A DNA stretch of 52,783 bases from Opitutia bacterium. Lineage in GTDB: Bacteria; Verrucomicrobiota; Verrucomicrobiia; Opitutales; T3Sed10-336. Made by a program: the position numbers and the translations under genes. The notes under the pieces are model-generated. The model was not told where the DNA came from. It was given only the letters and a program-made list of their open reading frames with translations, and searched no databases. Shown piece after piece: positions 45,310 through 52,783 of this stretch; the stretch's first letter is position 1, and every line of letters begins with the position of its first letter. The stretch is from the NCBI GenBank assembly GCA_003558065.1, contig PWMU01000105.1:1-52783 (forward strand), in the 5' to 3' direction.

Positions 45310-46069
45310 GCTTCCCCGCCGTCCAGCGGATGCCGCCGAGGAGGTGTTCGCGAAACTCGGGCTCGCTGTAGCTCTCCTCCGTGTGGCCGCCGCCGGTGTA
45401 CCAGGAGCGGCCTCCGTCAAATTCGCGGCACCAGGCGATCGGATGGTCTTCCTCCATCCCGCTGCCATCGAAGGTCTCCGGGTCCAACGTCAGCAGCACC
45501 TCGACCTCGTCGCGCGGATTGCGCCGGTAATTGTACCATTCGTCGCGCCGCTCCCAGCGTTCCGGCAAATGCCGCGTCGAAGGATGATCACGGTCCTCCA
45601 CGTCGATCACAGCCTCCTGGACGGGAGGGTGGTTCTCAAACCAGGCGCCGACCAGCTCGCCGTACCACGGCCAATCGTATTCCGTGTCGGCGGCCGAATG
45701 AACGCCGACATAACCGCCGCCGGACCGTATATACCCCTTGAGCGCGACCCGCTGGTCTTCGTCAAATAGCGTTCCCGTCGTATTGAGAAAAACGATCGCC
45801 GCGTAACCGGCGAGATTTTCGTCGGTAAAGACCGCGGCCTCCTCCGTCGCCTCGACGGCGAACCCGTGCTCCCTTCCCAGCTCCTCGATCGCCTCGATAC
45901 CGGCGGGAATCGACCCGTGACGAAACCCTTCGGTCTTTGAAAAGACCAGCACTTCGAACTCCTTCTCCGCATCCGTCTCGCCGCCGACCGGCACGATGAA
46001 AACGATCAGGGCCGCCAGAGCGGCCAGGGATAAAGCAACGGGCGTCGTCAATCGGGCGGTTCGGTTCAT
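45305..46069 (-). CDS. Secreted ThuA-like domain protein
   Basis: The 254-residue product has a signal peptide (MNRTARL, then VALSLAALAALIVFIV) and a ThuA/trehalose-utilisation fold, related to glutamine amidotransferase-like folds. Landmarks are VLVFSKTEGFRHGSIPAG at the domain start, GYAAIVFLNTTG, IRSGGGYVGVHSAADTEYDWPWYGELVGAWF, DRDHPSTRHLPERW and PIAWCREFDGGRSWYTGGGHTEESY. ThuA proteins are common beside sugar catabolism genes, but their reaction is not settled. Export to the periplasm is inferred. The ATG at 46069 gives the signal peptide; an upstream ATG at 46162 is also open. Confidence 0.85.
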   Translation of the reverse strand: MNRTARLTTPVALSLAALAALIVFIVPVGGETDAEKEFEVLVFSKTEGFRHGSIPAGIEAIEELGREHGFAVEATEEAAVFTDENLAGYAAIVFLNTTGTLFDEDQRVALKGYIRSGGGYVGVHSAADTEYDWPWYGELVGAWFENHPPVQEAVIDVEDRDHPSTRHLPERWERRDEWYNYRRNPRDEVEVLLTLDPETFDGSGMEEDHPIAWCREFDGGRSWYTGGGHTEESYSEPEFREHLLGGIRWTAGKR

Positions 46070-46176
46070 GGCTGAAGTCAGGGTTGAGTTTTCCCCGAGC
46101 ATGCCGTCCCTGGCTGTGAGGTCAAGCCGTTGCGTGCTTGACCCCCCGCCCGAAACCGCCAATGGATTGAGCGCTT

Positions 46177-47682
46177 ATGGCCACGGACAAATCAACCGCT
46201 CCTTCCATGGAGTCCATCGTCTCTCTCTGCCGCCGCCGCGGCTTTATTTTTCAATCATCCGAAATTTACAGCGGCATCAACGGCTTTTTCGACTACGGGC
46301 CAATGGGCGTGGAACTGCGCCGCAACATCAAGGACGCCTGGTGGAAGGATTTCGTGCAGCGGCGCGACGACATCGTCGGTCTCGACTCCAGCATCATTCA
46401 TCACCCGAAGACCTGGGAGGCCTCGGGCCATGTCGACAACTTCACCGACCCGCTCGTGGACTGCAAGGTCTCCAAACAGCGCTACCGCGCCGATCAGCTC
46501 TTCTTCGCGCCGGTCGTCGTGGACGGCCGGACCGCCGGTTACGTCTCGGCGCTCGAAAGCGACAACGTCGAGGCGGAACTGCGGGAAGCCGCGGAAAAGT
46601 TGAAACGCAAAAAGGCGATCCAGGGGGAACTCGGGCCCGTCCGGCCGCGCGAGTTCACCGAAGCCACTCCCGAAGAGATTCGCCTGATCCCCTCCCCCGC
46701 CACGGGCGAGCCGGGCAGCCTCACCCCGCCCCGCTCGTTCAACATGATGTTTGAAACGCAGGCAGGGGCCCTCCGGGACGGTTCGGGTCTGGTCTATCTC
46801 CGCCCGGAGACGGCCCAGGGGATTTTCATCAATTTTAAGAACGTCGTCGACAGCGGCAGGTCCAAAATACCCTTCGGTATCGCCCAGATCGGAAAAGCCT
46901 TCCGCAATGAGATCAATCCCCGGAACTTTATTTTCCGCTCGCGCGAGTTCGAGCAAATGGAGATTGAATACTTCATCTCGCCCGACGAGGACTGGCAGAG
47001 CCGGCACCGCGAGTGGATCGATACCGGCAACTCGTGGCTGGAAAGTATCGGCATTCCCGCATCGGCCTTGAGCGAGTACACCCATCCGAAGGAAAAGCTG
47101 TCTCACTACTCCAAGGGGACGGTGGACATCATGTACGCGTTCCCCTTCGGCGTCCAGGAACTGTGGGGGTTCGCCGCACGGGGCGATTTCGACCTGATGC
47201 AGCACCAGAAGTTCAGCGGCAAGTCGATGGAAATCTTCGACGAGGCTTCGAAGAAAAAATTCATCCCTCACGTCATCGAACCGAGCGTGGGCGTGGACCG
47301 GATCCTCCTGGCCGTCCTCTGCTCGGCTTATGCCGAGGAGGAGGTCGGGGGTGAAAAGCGGACGATCCTCAAATTCAGCCCCCGGGTCGCGCCGATCAAG
47401 GTGGCGGTTTTCCCGCTGGTCAAGAATAAGCCGGAACTGGTCCGGCTCGCCGAGGAGCTTTACCGGAAGCTCCAGCGCCACTACAACGTGTTTTTCGACA
47501 CCTCGGGCGCCGTGGGCCGGCGTTACCGGCGCATGGACGAAGCGGGCACGCCGTATTGTGTCACGTTCGATTTCGACTCCCTCGAAGACGGTTCCTTCAC
47601 GCTGCGCGAGCGCGATACCATGGAGCAGAAGCGGATGAACGAGGAGGACCTCTTCCGCCTGCTCGACGAGACCGTTTACTGA
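46177..47682 (+). CDS. glyQS: Glycyl-tRNA synthetase, dimeric (alpha-2) type
   Basis: This class II synthetase charges tRNA-Gly. The 501-residue protein is the single-chain form found in many bacteria, archaea and eukaryotes, not the alpha/beta type of E. coli. Motif 2 region: [16 protein letters not shown] and [28 protein letters not shown]. Motif 3 region: [15 protein letters not shown]. The C-terminal anticodon-binding domain shows [18 protein letters not shown] and ending [13 protein letters not shown]. No T-box leader is visible. A terminator-like stem with eight T follows. Confidence 0.94.
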   Translation: MATDKSTAPSMESIVSLCRRRGFIFQSSEIYSGINGFFDYGPMGVELRRNIKDAWWKDFVQRRDDIVGLDSSIIHHPKTWEASGHVDNFTDPLVDCKVSKQRYRADQLFFAPVVVDGRTAGYVSALESDNVEAELREAAEKLKRKKAIQGELGPVRPREFTEATPEEIRLIPSPATGEPGSLTPPRSFNMMFETQAGALRDGSGLVYLRPETAQGIFINFKNVVDSGRSKIPFGIAQIGKAFRNEINPRNFIFRSREFEQMEIEYFISPDEDWQSRHREWIDTGNSWLESIGIPASALSEYTHPKEKLSHYSKGTVDIMYAFPFGVQELWGFAARGDFDLMQHQKFSGKSMEIFDEASKKKFIPHVIEPSVGVDRILLAVLCSAYAEEEVGGEKRTILKFSPRVAPIKVAVFPLVKNKPELVRLAEELYRKLQRHYNVFFDTSGAVGRRYRRMDEAGTPYCVTFDFDSLEDGSFTLRERDTMEQKRMNEEDLFRLLDETVY

Positions 47683-47758
47683 GGGCAAACGCACGGGCAC
47701 CCTGCCGGAAGAGTGCCTGCAAGGGTCTGCTCACCAACGGACGGGCGCCCCCCTCCTT

Positions 47759-47790
47759 TGAATCCTTATGGGAAGATTCACATTTTTTTT
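47759..47790 (+). terminator. Rho-independent terminator after glyQS
   Basis: TGAATC (47759-47764) pairs with GATTCA (47775-47780) and is followed by CA and eight T (47783-47790). The stem is short but the T-tract is strong. It lies about 75 bases after the synthetase stop. Confidence 0.6.
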
Positions 47791-48079
47791 AATCAGGACC
47801 GAAACGCCGGCAACGCCCTTGATCCCGCTGTTCAGGCCGTTTTCGGGAATTCATTTAAGGGAAACCCCTACGGCTCCGGACCGCGCCAGGCACCCGCTTT
47901 CACCCTTGACCGCAAAATATTTGTATAAGAGTCTCTTACACTGAATCAACAAGTCCAAGCTTTCCCGCCGGCAGTCGAGGTAGCCGGCAATCCGATACAG
48001 GCAGCTGTTCCACGAGGCTATTGCCTATCGCCTGCAGGGCTCGTGTAATGATCGAAAAGCAGGTCCTCAGTTCATTAAC
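47791..48079 (+). promoter_or_regulatory. Leader region of the ParA-like gene set
   Basis: About 290 bases precede the ATPase gene. An A/T-rich patch holds TTGACC (47906-47911) and TATAAG (47924-47929), but they are only 12 bases apart, too close for a standard promoter. A TACACT at 47937 is another possible -10. The next 140 bases include a GCCGGC / GCCGGC hairpin (47967-47988). No ORF or tRNA is recognised. Confidence 0.35.
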
Positions 48080-48970
48080 ATGGCGCGTAAAATCAGTTTT
48101 CTCAATTACAAGGGAGGAGTAGGCAAGACTTCTCTGATCGTAAACCTCGCCTCGTGTCTCGCGTTGGAAGGCAAGCGTGTCTTGTTGTTCGACCTGGACA
48201 CACAGTCGAACGCAAGCATCTGGCTGCTGCGTCTGGACCGCTGGAACCAGATCAACAGCTCGGGAGAGGGAGCGGTTTATTCCATTTTCAATCCCGGAAC
48301 CACCACCATCGCCGATTGCCTCGTGCGGGACGTCGTCGAGAACAAAGACGGCGAAAAACTGATTCCGGGGCTGGACCTCATCCCCACCACCTTCAATCTT
48401 GTCGACCTCGAAAGCGATCTGGAGACCGGGAATCCGGAACAACCCCCGTACTCCATTTTCCGGGAACAGCTTGAGGAAATCGAGGATGAGTACGATTTCA
48501 TCCTCTTCGACTGTCCGCCGAACATCCTCCGGGCTTCTCAGTGCGGTGTCTACAGCAGCAACGAGATCTACGTGCCCTCCAACCCGGACGCCCTCAGTCT
48601 GATCGGATTCACCCTGCTCGTCGAGAAGCTGCAGAAATTCCACCGGGCCTCCGCGAGTTTCCGGAAAAGCGGAATGGGCGTTCCCGCGGAGATCCGGGGC
48701 ATCATCTTCAACTCCATCAAGGGCAACACCGATATCGAGGTTCCCAAGATCAGGATGCAGCTGCGCATGAACCAGTTTCGCAGCCAGAAGAAGGTCTCTT
48801 CCCAGGCGAAGATTTTCAGTACCCAGATCCGGGATGCCAACATCGTCCGCAGAGCGGTCACTCTCGGTCTCCCCGTTCCGCTCGTGGGTGAACAGCGAAG
48901 TGAAGGCGAGAGCGTCATCACCGACTACAAGAAACTCGCGTTGGAATTGATTGATCACGAACCCAATTAA
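48080..48970 (+). CDS. Orphan ParA/MinD-type ATPase
   Basis: The 296-residue product is a deviant Walker-A ATPase: KGGVGKT at 11-17 with the signature Lys11, the A' box LFDLDTQSNAS at about 36-46 and Walker B DFILFDCPP near 135-142. Such proteins dimerise on ATP, bind DNA or membrane, and position plasmids, chromosomes, chemoreceptors or carboxysomes. There is no ParB, no parS repeat and no plasmid gene beside it, so it is not a normal partition locus. It lacks the MinD-like amphipathic C-terminal helix; its end is KKLALELIDHEPN. The next gene starts 10 bases after its stop, implying one transcript and related function. Confidence 0.88.
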   Translation: MARKISFLNYKGGVGKTSLIVNLASCLALEGKRVLLFDLDTQSNASIWLLRLDRWNQINSSGEGAVYSIFNPGTTTIADCLVRDVVENKDGEKLIPGLDLIPTTFNLVDLESDLETGNPEQPPYSIFREQLEEIEDEYDFILFDCPPNILRASQCGVYSSNEIYVPSNPDALSLIGFTLLVEKLQKFHRASASFRKSGMGVPAEIRGIIFNSIKGNTDIEVPKIRMQLRMNQFRSQKKVSSQAKIFSTQIRDANIVRRAVTLGLPVPLVGEQRSEGESVITDYKKLALELIDHEPN

Positions 48971-48980
48971 CCTTCCTGCC

Positions 48981-50036
48981 ATGTCCGAATCAGAGGATCC
49001 TAAGTCCAAGAAGTACACTCCGGCCCATTGGGACAAACTGCGTGCCAGCTTCCAGAGCTCCATGCTCGTTGACACACGCCTTTCCAGCCTGGCTGAAAGC
49101 CTGGATACGGAAAGCTGGCCCCTGAAGGGAAAAGATGAAACCCCCGCCAAGTACATCGATCTTTCGTTTGAAGAGCTTGAGGAAACCCAGGAACTGGCGG
49201 GGCACCCTCACCGTATCGAGCTCCTCATCGACATTCTGGACGGCACGCTTGCTTTCGACGATCCGTTCGGCGACATGGTTCAGGCTGAAGAAGCCAGCGC
49301 TTCAGAAGACAACGACGTCCTGAAGAACCTCGCCCGGTTGCAGATTCCCCCGGAATACCCGATTTCTCTGACGAATCTCTCGAAAGAGTCGCTCCGCCTC
49401 TGCGAGAACCAGCAACTGAAGACCCTGCAGGAATTCGCCGATTTCTCGCAGAACATGGCCCAGCATATCGTCCTCGCCGGAGACTTCCGCAAGTTGCTGA
49501 ATTCCCTCATTTACGTTGACGAGAATACGATCGCCACTTTCCTGCCGTTCCGCCCCGGGAGCAAGGGCCTCCACCTGGCTGAAGCGATCGGGTTCGCCAT
49601 TAACAACGTCGAAACCGAAGAACGCCTCGCCCTGTACCGAAAGTACGGGGGACGACTTGAGGAGGATGAGCAAGGCCTCGCGGCAAAGGTGCCCGGTCAG
49701 CGAGTCGGCGAGGTCGAGAAGGATTTGAAACAACAGGTCCGAACCCTGTTCGAGTGGTTTGATAAAGAAAGGGAAGACCTCGAATCAATGATCCACTACG
49801 GCCAGTCGCTCGATCGTTTCTTTATTCCGATCAATGACCCCGTCAGGGAATTGATTGCCACCCGAATCGTCGGTGATTCTCTGAAGAAACCGGCCGGACC
49901 CGCGAGACCGGAGGCCCCTGCCGAATCAAAGACCCCGCAGGGGTCGGCCGGAGGAGCTTCGGAGGGTCTTCTCGATAAAGTGACCGGCTTCTTCAGGAAA
50001 ACCGCCGAGTTCTTCAGAACACTTCTCCGGAAATAG
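48981..50036 (+). CDS. Unknown protein with amphipathic C-terminal helix, partner of ParA-like ATPase
   Basis: The 351-residue product matches no family I recognise. The first 110 or so residues are acidic and polar; about 115-300 looks like a folded alpha-rich domain (LARLQIPPEYPISLTNLSKE, FADFSQNMAQHIVLAGDF, EERLALYRKYGGRLEEDEQG). A Pro/Ala/Ser-rich linker then leads to the last 23 residues, GLLDKVTGFFRKTAEFFRTL followed by LRK. Those alternate Phe/Leu with Lys/Arg as membrane-binding amphipathic helices do. No signal or true membrane segment is present. Its place 10 bases after the ATPase suggests it is an adaptor or cargo that couples the ATPase to the membrane. An ATG at 48951 within the ATPase end is possible but less likely. 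Confidence 0.72.
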   Translation: MSESEDPKSKKYTPAHWDKLRASFQSSMLVDTRLSSLAESLDTESWPLKGKDETPAKYIDLSFEELEETQELAGHPHRIELLIDILDGTLAFDDPFGDMVQAEEASASEDNDVLKNLARLQIPPEYPISLTNLSKESLRLCENQQLKTLQEFADFSQNMAQHIVLAGDFRKLLNSLIYVDENTIATFLPFRPGSKGLHLAEAIGFAINNVETEERLALYRKYGGRLEEDEQGLAAKVPGQRVGEVEKDLKQQVRTLFEWFDKEREDLESMIHYGQSLDRFFIPINDPVRELIATRIVGDSLKKPAGPARPEAPAESKTPQGSAGGASEGLLDKVTGFFRKTAEFFRTLLRK

Positions 50037-50057
50037 CCTGTCGCCGCTTTGTTGTTG

Positions 50058-50089
50058 GGATTTTTTGATTTCCAAGTATAATGGAGACT
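50058..50089 (+). promoter_or_regulatory. Promoter with perfect -10 box, possible leaderless start
   Basis: TATAAT (50077-50082) is a perfect -10 box. A weak -35 (TTGTTG, 50052-50057, spacing 19) lies upstream. Transcription would begin at about 50089-50090, which is where the ATG at 50090 begins. The coiled-coil gene may therefore be read from a leaderless mRNA independently of the two genes before it. Confidence 0.5.
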
Positions 50090-50695
50090 ATGAACAGCCG
50101 GCCATTGCCTCCACTGAAGCGTAAGCTAAGCCTCCCCAGGCTGGCGGATTACTCGGCGCAGCTCACGCGCGAGTCCCGGCGCTCGGTCGAAACCATCCGG
50201 TCCCTGACCCGCTCGGAGCTGGGAGAAGCCAAGCCTTTGGCTTCGACGGATCTCGAAGCTCTTGAATCGTCGCTCAGGGAGCTTGAAGATACCCTGAACG
50301 AACGGGAAAAGGCTCTCCAGGAATCCGAAGCCCGCCTTCAGGAGAAGGAACGGGACATCTGGGAAACCGAAGCGTTGATCAAAGCCCGCGAAAAGCTTCT
50401 CCAAAGCAACCAGCAAAACGCTTCATCGGGCACGGGCGAGCTCTCGCAGGAGTCAAAACAGGCCATCGAGGAATGGAAAGCCGAACTGGAGAAACAGGAA
50501 AAAGTCCTCCAGCAATCCAAGGCCTCGCTCAAGGAGCGTGAAGAATTTCTCGACGCCAGCGAAAACACTCTCTTCGACAAATTCCAGCAGCAGCAGGAAG
50601 AGGAAACCCGCCTGGAACAGATGAGGGAGGAATTGGAGTTCCGCAAACAGGAACTCGACCGCCGCGAAAAGGAACTGGCCGAGCGGGAAAAGTAG
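50090..50695 (+). CDS. Coiled-coil protein with basic N-terminus
   Basis: The 201-residue product begins with a basic, Pro-rich tail (MNSRPLPPLKRKLSLPRL) and then, from about residue 50 to the end, is an almost unbroken coiled coil rich in Glu, Lys, Gln and Leu. A related pattern occurs twice (EREKALQESEARLQEKER, then EKQEKVLQQSKASLKERE), suggesting an internal duplication separated by a short Asn/Ser/Gly hinge. An ATG three codons upstream (50081) lies inside the -10 box. Proteins that activate ParA-like ATPases often do so with a basic N-terminal tail, so this could be the ATPase stimulator or a scaffold of the same system. Function is inferred only. Confidence 0.72.
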   Translation: MNSRPLPPLKRKLSLPRLADYSAQLTRESRRSVETIRSLTRSELGEAKPLASTDLEALESSLRELEDTLNEREKALQESEARLQEKERDIWETEALIKAREKLLQSNQQNASSGTGELSQESKQAIEEWKAELEKQEKVLQQSKASLKEREEFLDASENTLFDKFQQQQEEETRLEQMREELEFRKQELDRREKELAEREK

Positions 50696-50837
50696 AAGCG
50701 GGTTTGCCGCGCGCTGCTTGCGGGCCAGGGCCTGCCGGCTTTTTTCCCCCGCAGCTCCCTCCGGACAAAGGAACTCCTGAATCGTCCGCGGCAGGTCCGG
50801 CGCAGCATATCCCGCGTAGAGCCCGGGCCGGCCCGAC

Positions 50838-50958
50838 GCACGGCTTTTTCATTTGGCCTCTGAAGGCCGCATGAAAAAGCATTTCAGATCCTGAATTTGA
50901 AATTTGAGATTTTTGGTTAAAAAAAGCGGATTAAAGCTTGCAAATGAAAAGACCGTGC
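50838..50958. repeat. Inverted-repeat-bounded intergenic element
   Basis: An 18-base arm (50838-50855, GCACGGCTTTTTCATTTG) and its near-perfect reverse complement (50941-50958; 16 of 18 match) frame about 85 bases. Nested inside is a second strong hairpin: GCTTTTTCAT (50843-50852) with ATGAAAAAGC (50871-50880), and GGCCT with AGGCC at its tip. The middle is A/T-rich (GAATTTGAAATTTGAGATTT). The words GAGCCCGG and GGCCCGACG occur on both flanks as direct copies. It resembles a miniature inverted-repeat element; the inner hairpin could also end transcription of the coiled-coil gene. Confidence 0.55.
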
Positions 50959-50986
50959 GGCCCGACGAGCCCGGATCAGCCTTTTC

Positions 50987-50992
50987 TTGACA
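50987..50992 (+). promoter_or_regulatory. Candidate -35 box for lactate permease
   Basis: A perfect TTGACA lies about 120 bases upstream of the permease ATG, but no good -10 box is seen 17 bases on. The leader after it carries several GCCGGC palindromes (51022-51065) able to fold. Confidence 0.25.
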
Positions 50993-51110
50993 TTTCCCCC
51001 TCTTCTGATTCTCCTCTCACAGCCGGCCCCCGCTTTCGGCCGGCAGTCGCTGTCAGGCCGGCTTTCTCGTCACCATAACCACCTCCACGGAACGCTTTCG
51101 CCCTGAACGC

Positions 51111-52783
51111 ATGACTCTCCTGTTCCAGACATTCCTCGCGCTGATCCCGATACTCTCGGTCCTGTTTTTCCTCGTTATCCTGCGCTGGCCCGCGACCCGG
51201 GCGATGTCTATCGCCTTCGCGGTCACGGCGCTCGTGGCCCTGACCCTTTGGGGCGTCCCCTTCGTCCGGGTGGCCGCATCCACGGTGGAGGGACTGATTA
51301 TCGCCCTCTCGATCCTGTACATCGTCTTCGGCGCCGTCCTGCTCCTCAACACCCTGAAGGAATCGGGCGCGGTAAGCGCCATCCGGCGAGGGTTGCTCGA
51401 CGTATCTCCGGACCGCCGCATTCAGGCCATCATCATCGCCTGGCTCTTCGGCGCCTTCATCGAAGGCGCCTCCGGATTCGGCACGCCCGCGGCGGTGGCC
51501 GCCCCCCTGCTGCTTGCCATCGGTTTCCCCGCGATGGCCGCGGTGATGGTCGCCCTCATCATCCAGAGCACCCCGGTCTCCTTCGGTGCCGTGGGCACGC
51601 CCATTCTGATCGGCGTGGCAACGGGCCTCGGCGAGGCCTCGATCGTCGTCGAGCGGATTTCCCAGCTCGGGCTCACCCAGGCCGAGTACATCTATGGCAT
51701 CGGCGTACGCGTCGCCCTCTTCCACGGCATCATCGGCACCTTCATTCCCCTGGTCATGGTGGCCGCGCTTACCCGCTATTTCGGCGAGAGAAAATCGTGG
51801 CGGGAAGGCTTTGCCATCTGGCGCTTCGCCCTCTTTGCCGGGCTTTGTTTTACCGTGCCCTACATGTTGACCGCCCTCGTGCTCGGTCCCGAGTTTCCCT
51901 CCCTTCTCGGCGGCCTCATCGGGCTGGCCCTGGTCGTGACGGCGGCACGCAAAGGCGTTCTCAAACCCGAAAAAAACTGGGATTTCCCTCCCAGGGAAAC
52001 CTGGCCCGCTCTCTGGATGGGAACCCTGAGCGGGGAAGTCTCCGCGGGCCGCAACAACATGAGCCTGATACGCGCCTGGTTCCCCTACGTGCTCGTGGGC
52101 CTCCTGCTCGTCCTCACCCGTCTCGAAGCGCTTCCGGTCAAGGGGTGGCTCCAGGCGGGCAATATCCGGTGGCCGGAGATTTTCGGAAGCGACATCTCCG
52201 CCGCGATCAACCCGCTCTACCTGCCCGGCGCGGTCTTCGTCACCGTCGTGCTCCTGACGTTCTTCATCCAGAAAATGAATCTGCGGGAACTCGGGTCCGC
52301 CGCCGGGGTTTCCGCGAAGACCCTCCGCGGCACCGCCCTCGCCCTCGCGTTCGCCGTGCCGATGGCACGGGTCTTCCTCAACTCCAACGTGGAAGCCGAA
52401 GACATCGCCAGCATGCCCATCGTGCTGGCCGAAGGCATGGCCGCCCTGGCCGGGGGCACCTGGCCCCTGTTCTCGCCGATCGTCGGCGCCCTCGGCGCGT
52501 TCATCGCCGGCAGCAACACCATCAGCAACATGATGTTCTCCCTCTTCCAGTTCAGCACCGCGGAACAGATCGGCATTTCAGGGGCGATCATCGTCGCCCT
52601 CCAGGCGGTCGGGGGCGCCGCCGGCAACATGATCTGCGTGCACAACGTCGTTGCCGCCTCCGCCACCGTCGGACTCAACGGCCGCGAGGGCTCGCTCATC
52701 CGCATCGTGCTCATCCCCATGACCTACTACCTCCTCGCCGCCGGCCTGCTCGGCACCCTCGCGATCTACGTGCTGGGACTGAG
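51111..52783 (+). CDS. L-lactate permease, cut by window edge
   Basis: The frame is open for 557 codons to the window end. It encodes a highly hydrophobic protein with about 12-14 membrane segments, matching the LctP/GlcA family that imports L-lactate, D-lactate or glycolate with protons. Family stretches include [91 protein letters not shown] and [22 protein letters not shown]. Family length is 550-600 residues, so only the C-terminal tip should be missing. It may depend on nearby regulators outside the window. Confidence 0.92.
   Translation, partial: MTLLFQTFLALIPILSVLFFLVILRWPATRAMSIAFAVTALVALTLWGVPFVRVAASTVEGLIIALSILYIVFGAVLLLNTLKESGAVSAIRRGLLDVSPDRRIQAIIIAWLFGAFIEGASGFGTPAAVAAPLLLAIGFPAMAAVMVALIIQSTPVSFGAVGTPILIGVATGLGEASIVVERISQLGLTQAEYIYGIGVRVALFHGIIGTFIPLVMVAALTRYFGERKSWREGFAIWRFALFAGLCFTVPYMLTALVLGPEFPSLLGGLIGLALVVTAARKGVLKPEKNWDFPPRETWPALWMGTLSGEVSAGRNNMSLIRAWFPYVLVGLLLVLTRLEALPVKGWLQAGNIRWPEIFGSDISAAINPLYLPGAVFVTVVLLTFFIQKMNLRELGSAAGVSAKTLRGTALALAFAVPMARVFLNSNVEAEDIASMPIVLAEGMAALAGGTWPLFSPIVGALGAFIAGSNTISNMMFSLFQFSTAEQIGISGAIIVALQAVGGAAGNMICVHNVVAASATVGLNGREGSLIRIVLIPMTYYLLAAGLLGTLAIYVLGL

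Noticed and set aside
46255-47700. 481-codon minus-strand open frame opposite glycyl-tRNA synthetase
   Set aside because: It is a GC-driven shadow of a clearly real gene. The translation has no family features.
47900-47930. Standard promoter from TTGACC and TATAAG before the ParA-like gene
   Set aside because: The two boxes are only 12 bases apart, too close for normal sigma-70 use.
47936-49156. 406-codon minus-strand open frame across the ParA-like gene
   Set aside because: It lies opposite a convincing ATPase and reads like reversed coding sequence. Its sense partner has clear Walker motifs.
48080-50695. Plasmid partition or phage origin for the ParA-like set
   Set aside because: There is no ParB, no parS-like repeat, and no replication or integrase gene; the flanks are chromosomal housekeeping genes.
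1-52783. tRNA, rRNA, CRISPR or insertion sequences
   Set aside because: I looked in all gaps over 100 bases and saw no cloverleaf, regular spaced repeats or transposase. A covariance-model search would be more sensitive.

Overview
The window looks like a chromosomal segment of a GC-rich member of the Verrucomicrobiota, perhaps an Opitutae/Puniceicoccales-like lineage. That placement is inference from gene content: a VC0807-family membrane protein, a heparinase II/III-like lyase, ThuA and Gfo/Idh/MocA sugar genes, secreted proteins of a style common in this phylum, little use of strong Shine-Dalgarno sites, and no rpmD in the ribosomal locus. It is mostly housekeeping DNA. I see no tRNA, rRNA, CRISPR array, transposase or phage gene.

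Layout. Positions 1-900 hold a window-edge ORF and a zinc-ribbon methyltransferase. Positions 933-6904 (minus) carry the membrane arm of respiratory complex I, nuoJ-K-L-M-N, without the hydrophilic-arm genes. Positions 7332-10475 (plus) carry a sucrose-phosphatase-like HAD enzyme and a secreted polysaccharide lyase. Then come a stand-alone coaB, a VC0807-family membrane protein and citrate synthase. Positions 13520-20095 (minus) hold hisH, hisB, hisC and hisD behind a secreted LolA-like protein whose stop overlaps hisD, then guaA and a small membrane zinc-ribbon protein.

Positions 20240-39600 (minus) form one large ribosomal cluster that fuses the str, S10, spc and alpha operons: rpsL-rpsG-fusA-rpsJ through rpoA-rplQ, ended by a clear terminator. 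tuf, rpmD, infA and rpmJ are absent from their usual places. An unrelated secreted-protein gene sits between rpsS and rplV, rplO carries an in-frame TGA, and S11 and L17 have long charged extensions.

Positions 39889-47682 hold miaA, a glycerophosphodiesterase-like gene, a carbohydrate cluster (two Gfo/Idh/MocA oxidoreductases around a TIM-barrel isomerase, with a convergent ThuA protein) and glycyl-tRNA synthetase. Positions 48080-50695 hold the most novel-looking set: an orphan ParA-like ATPase, an unrecognised protein ending in an amphipathic helix, and a coiled-coil protein with a basic N-terminus. Together they suggest an undescribed intracellular positioning or scaffold system. After an inverted-repeat element comes an L-lactate permease cut by the right edge.

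Functions rest on motif and family recognition by eye. No database search, structure prediction or folding calculation was run.
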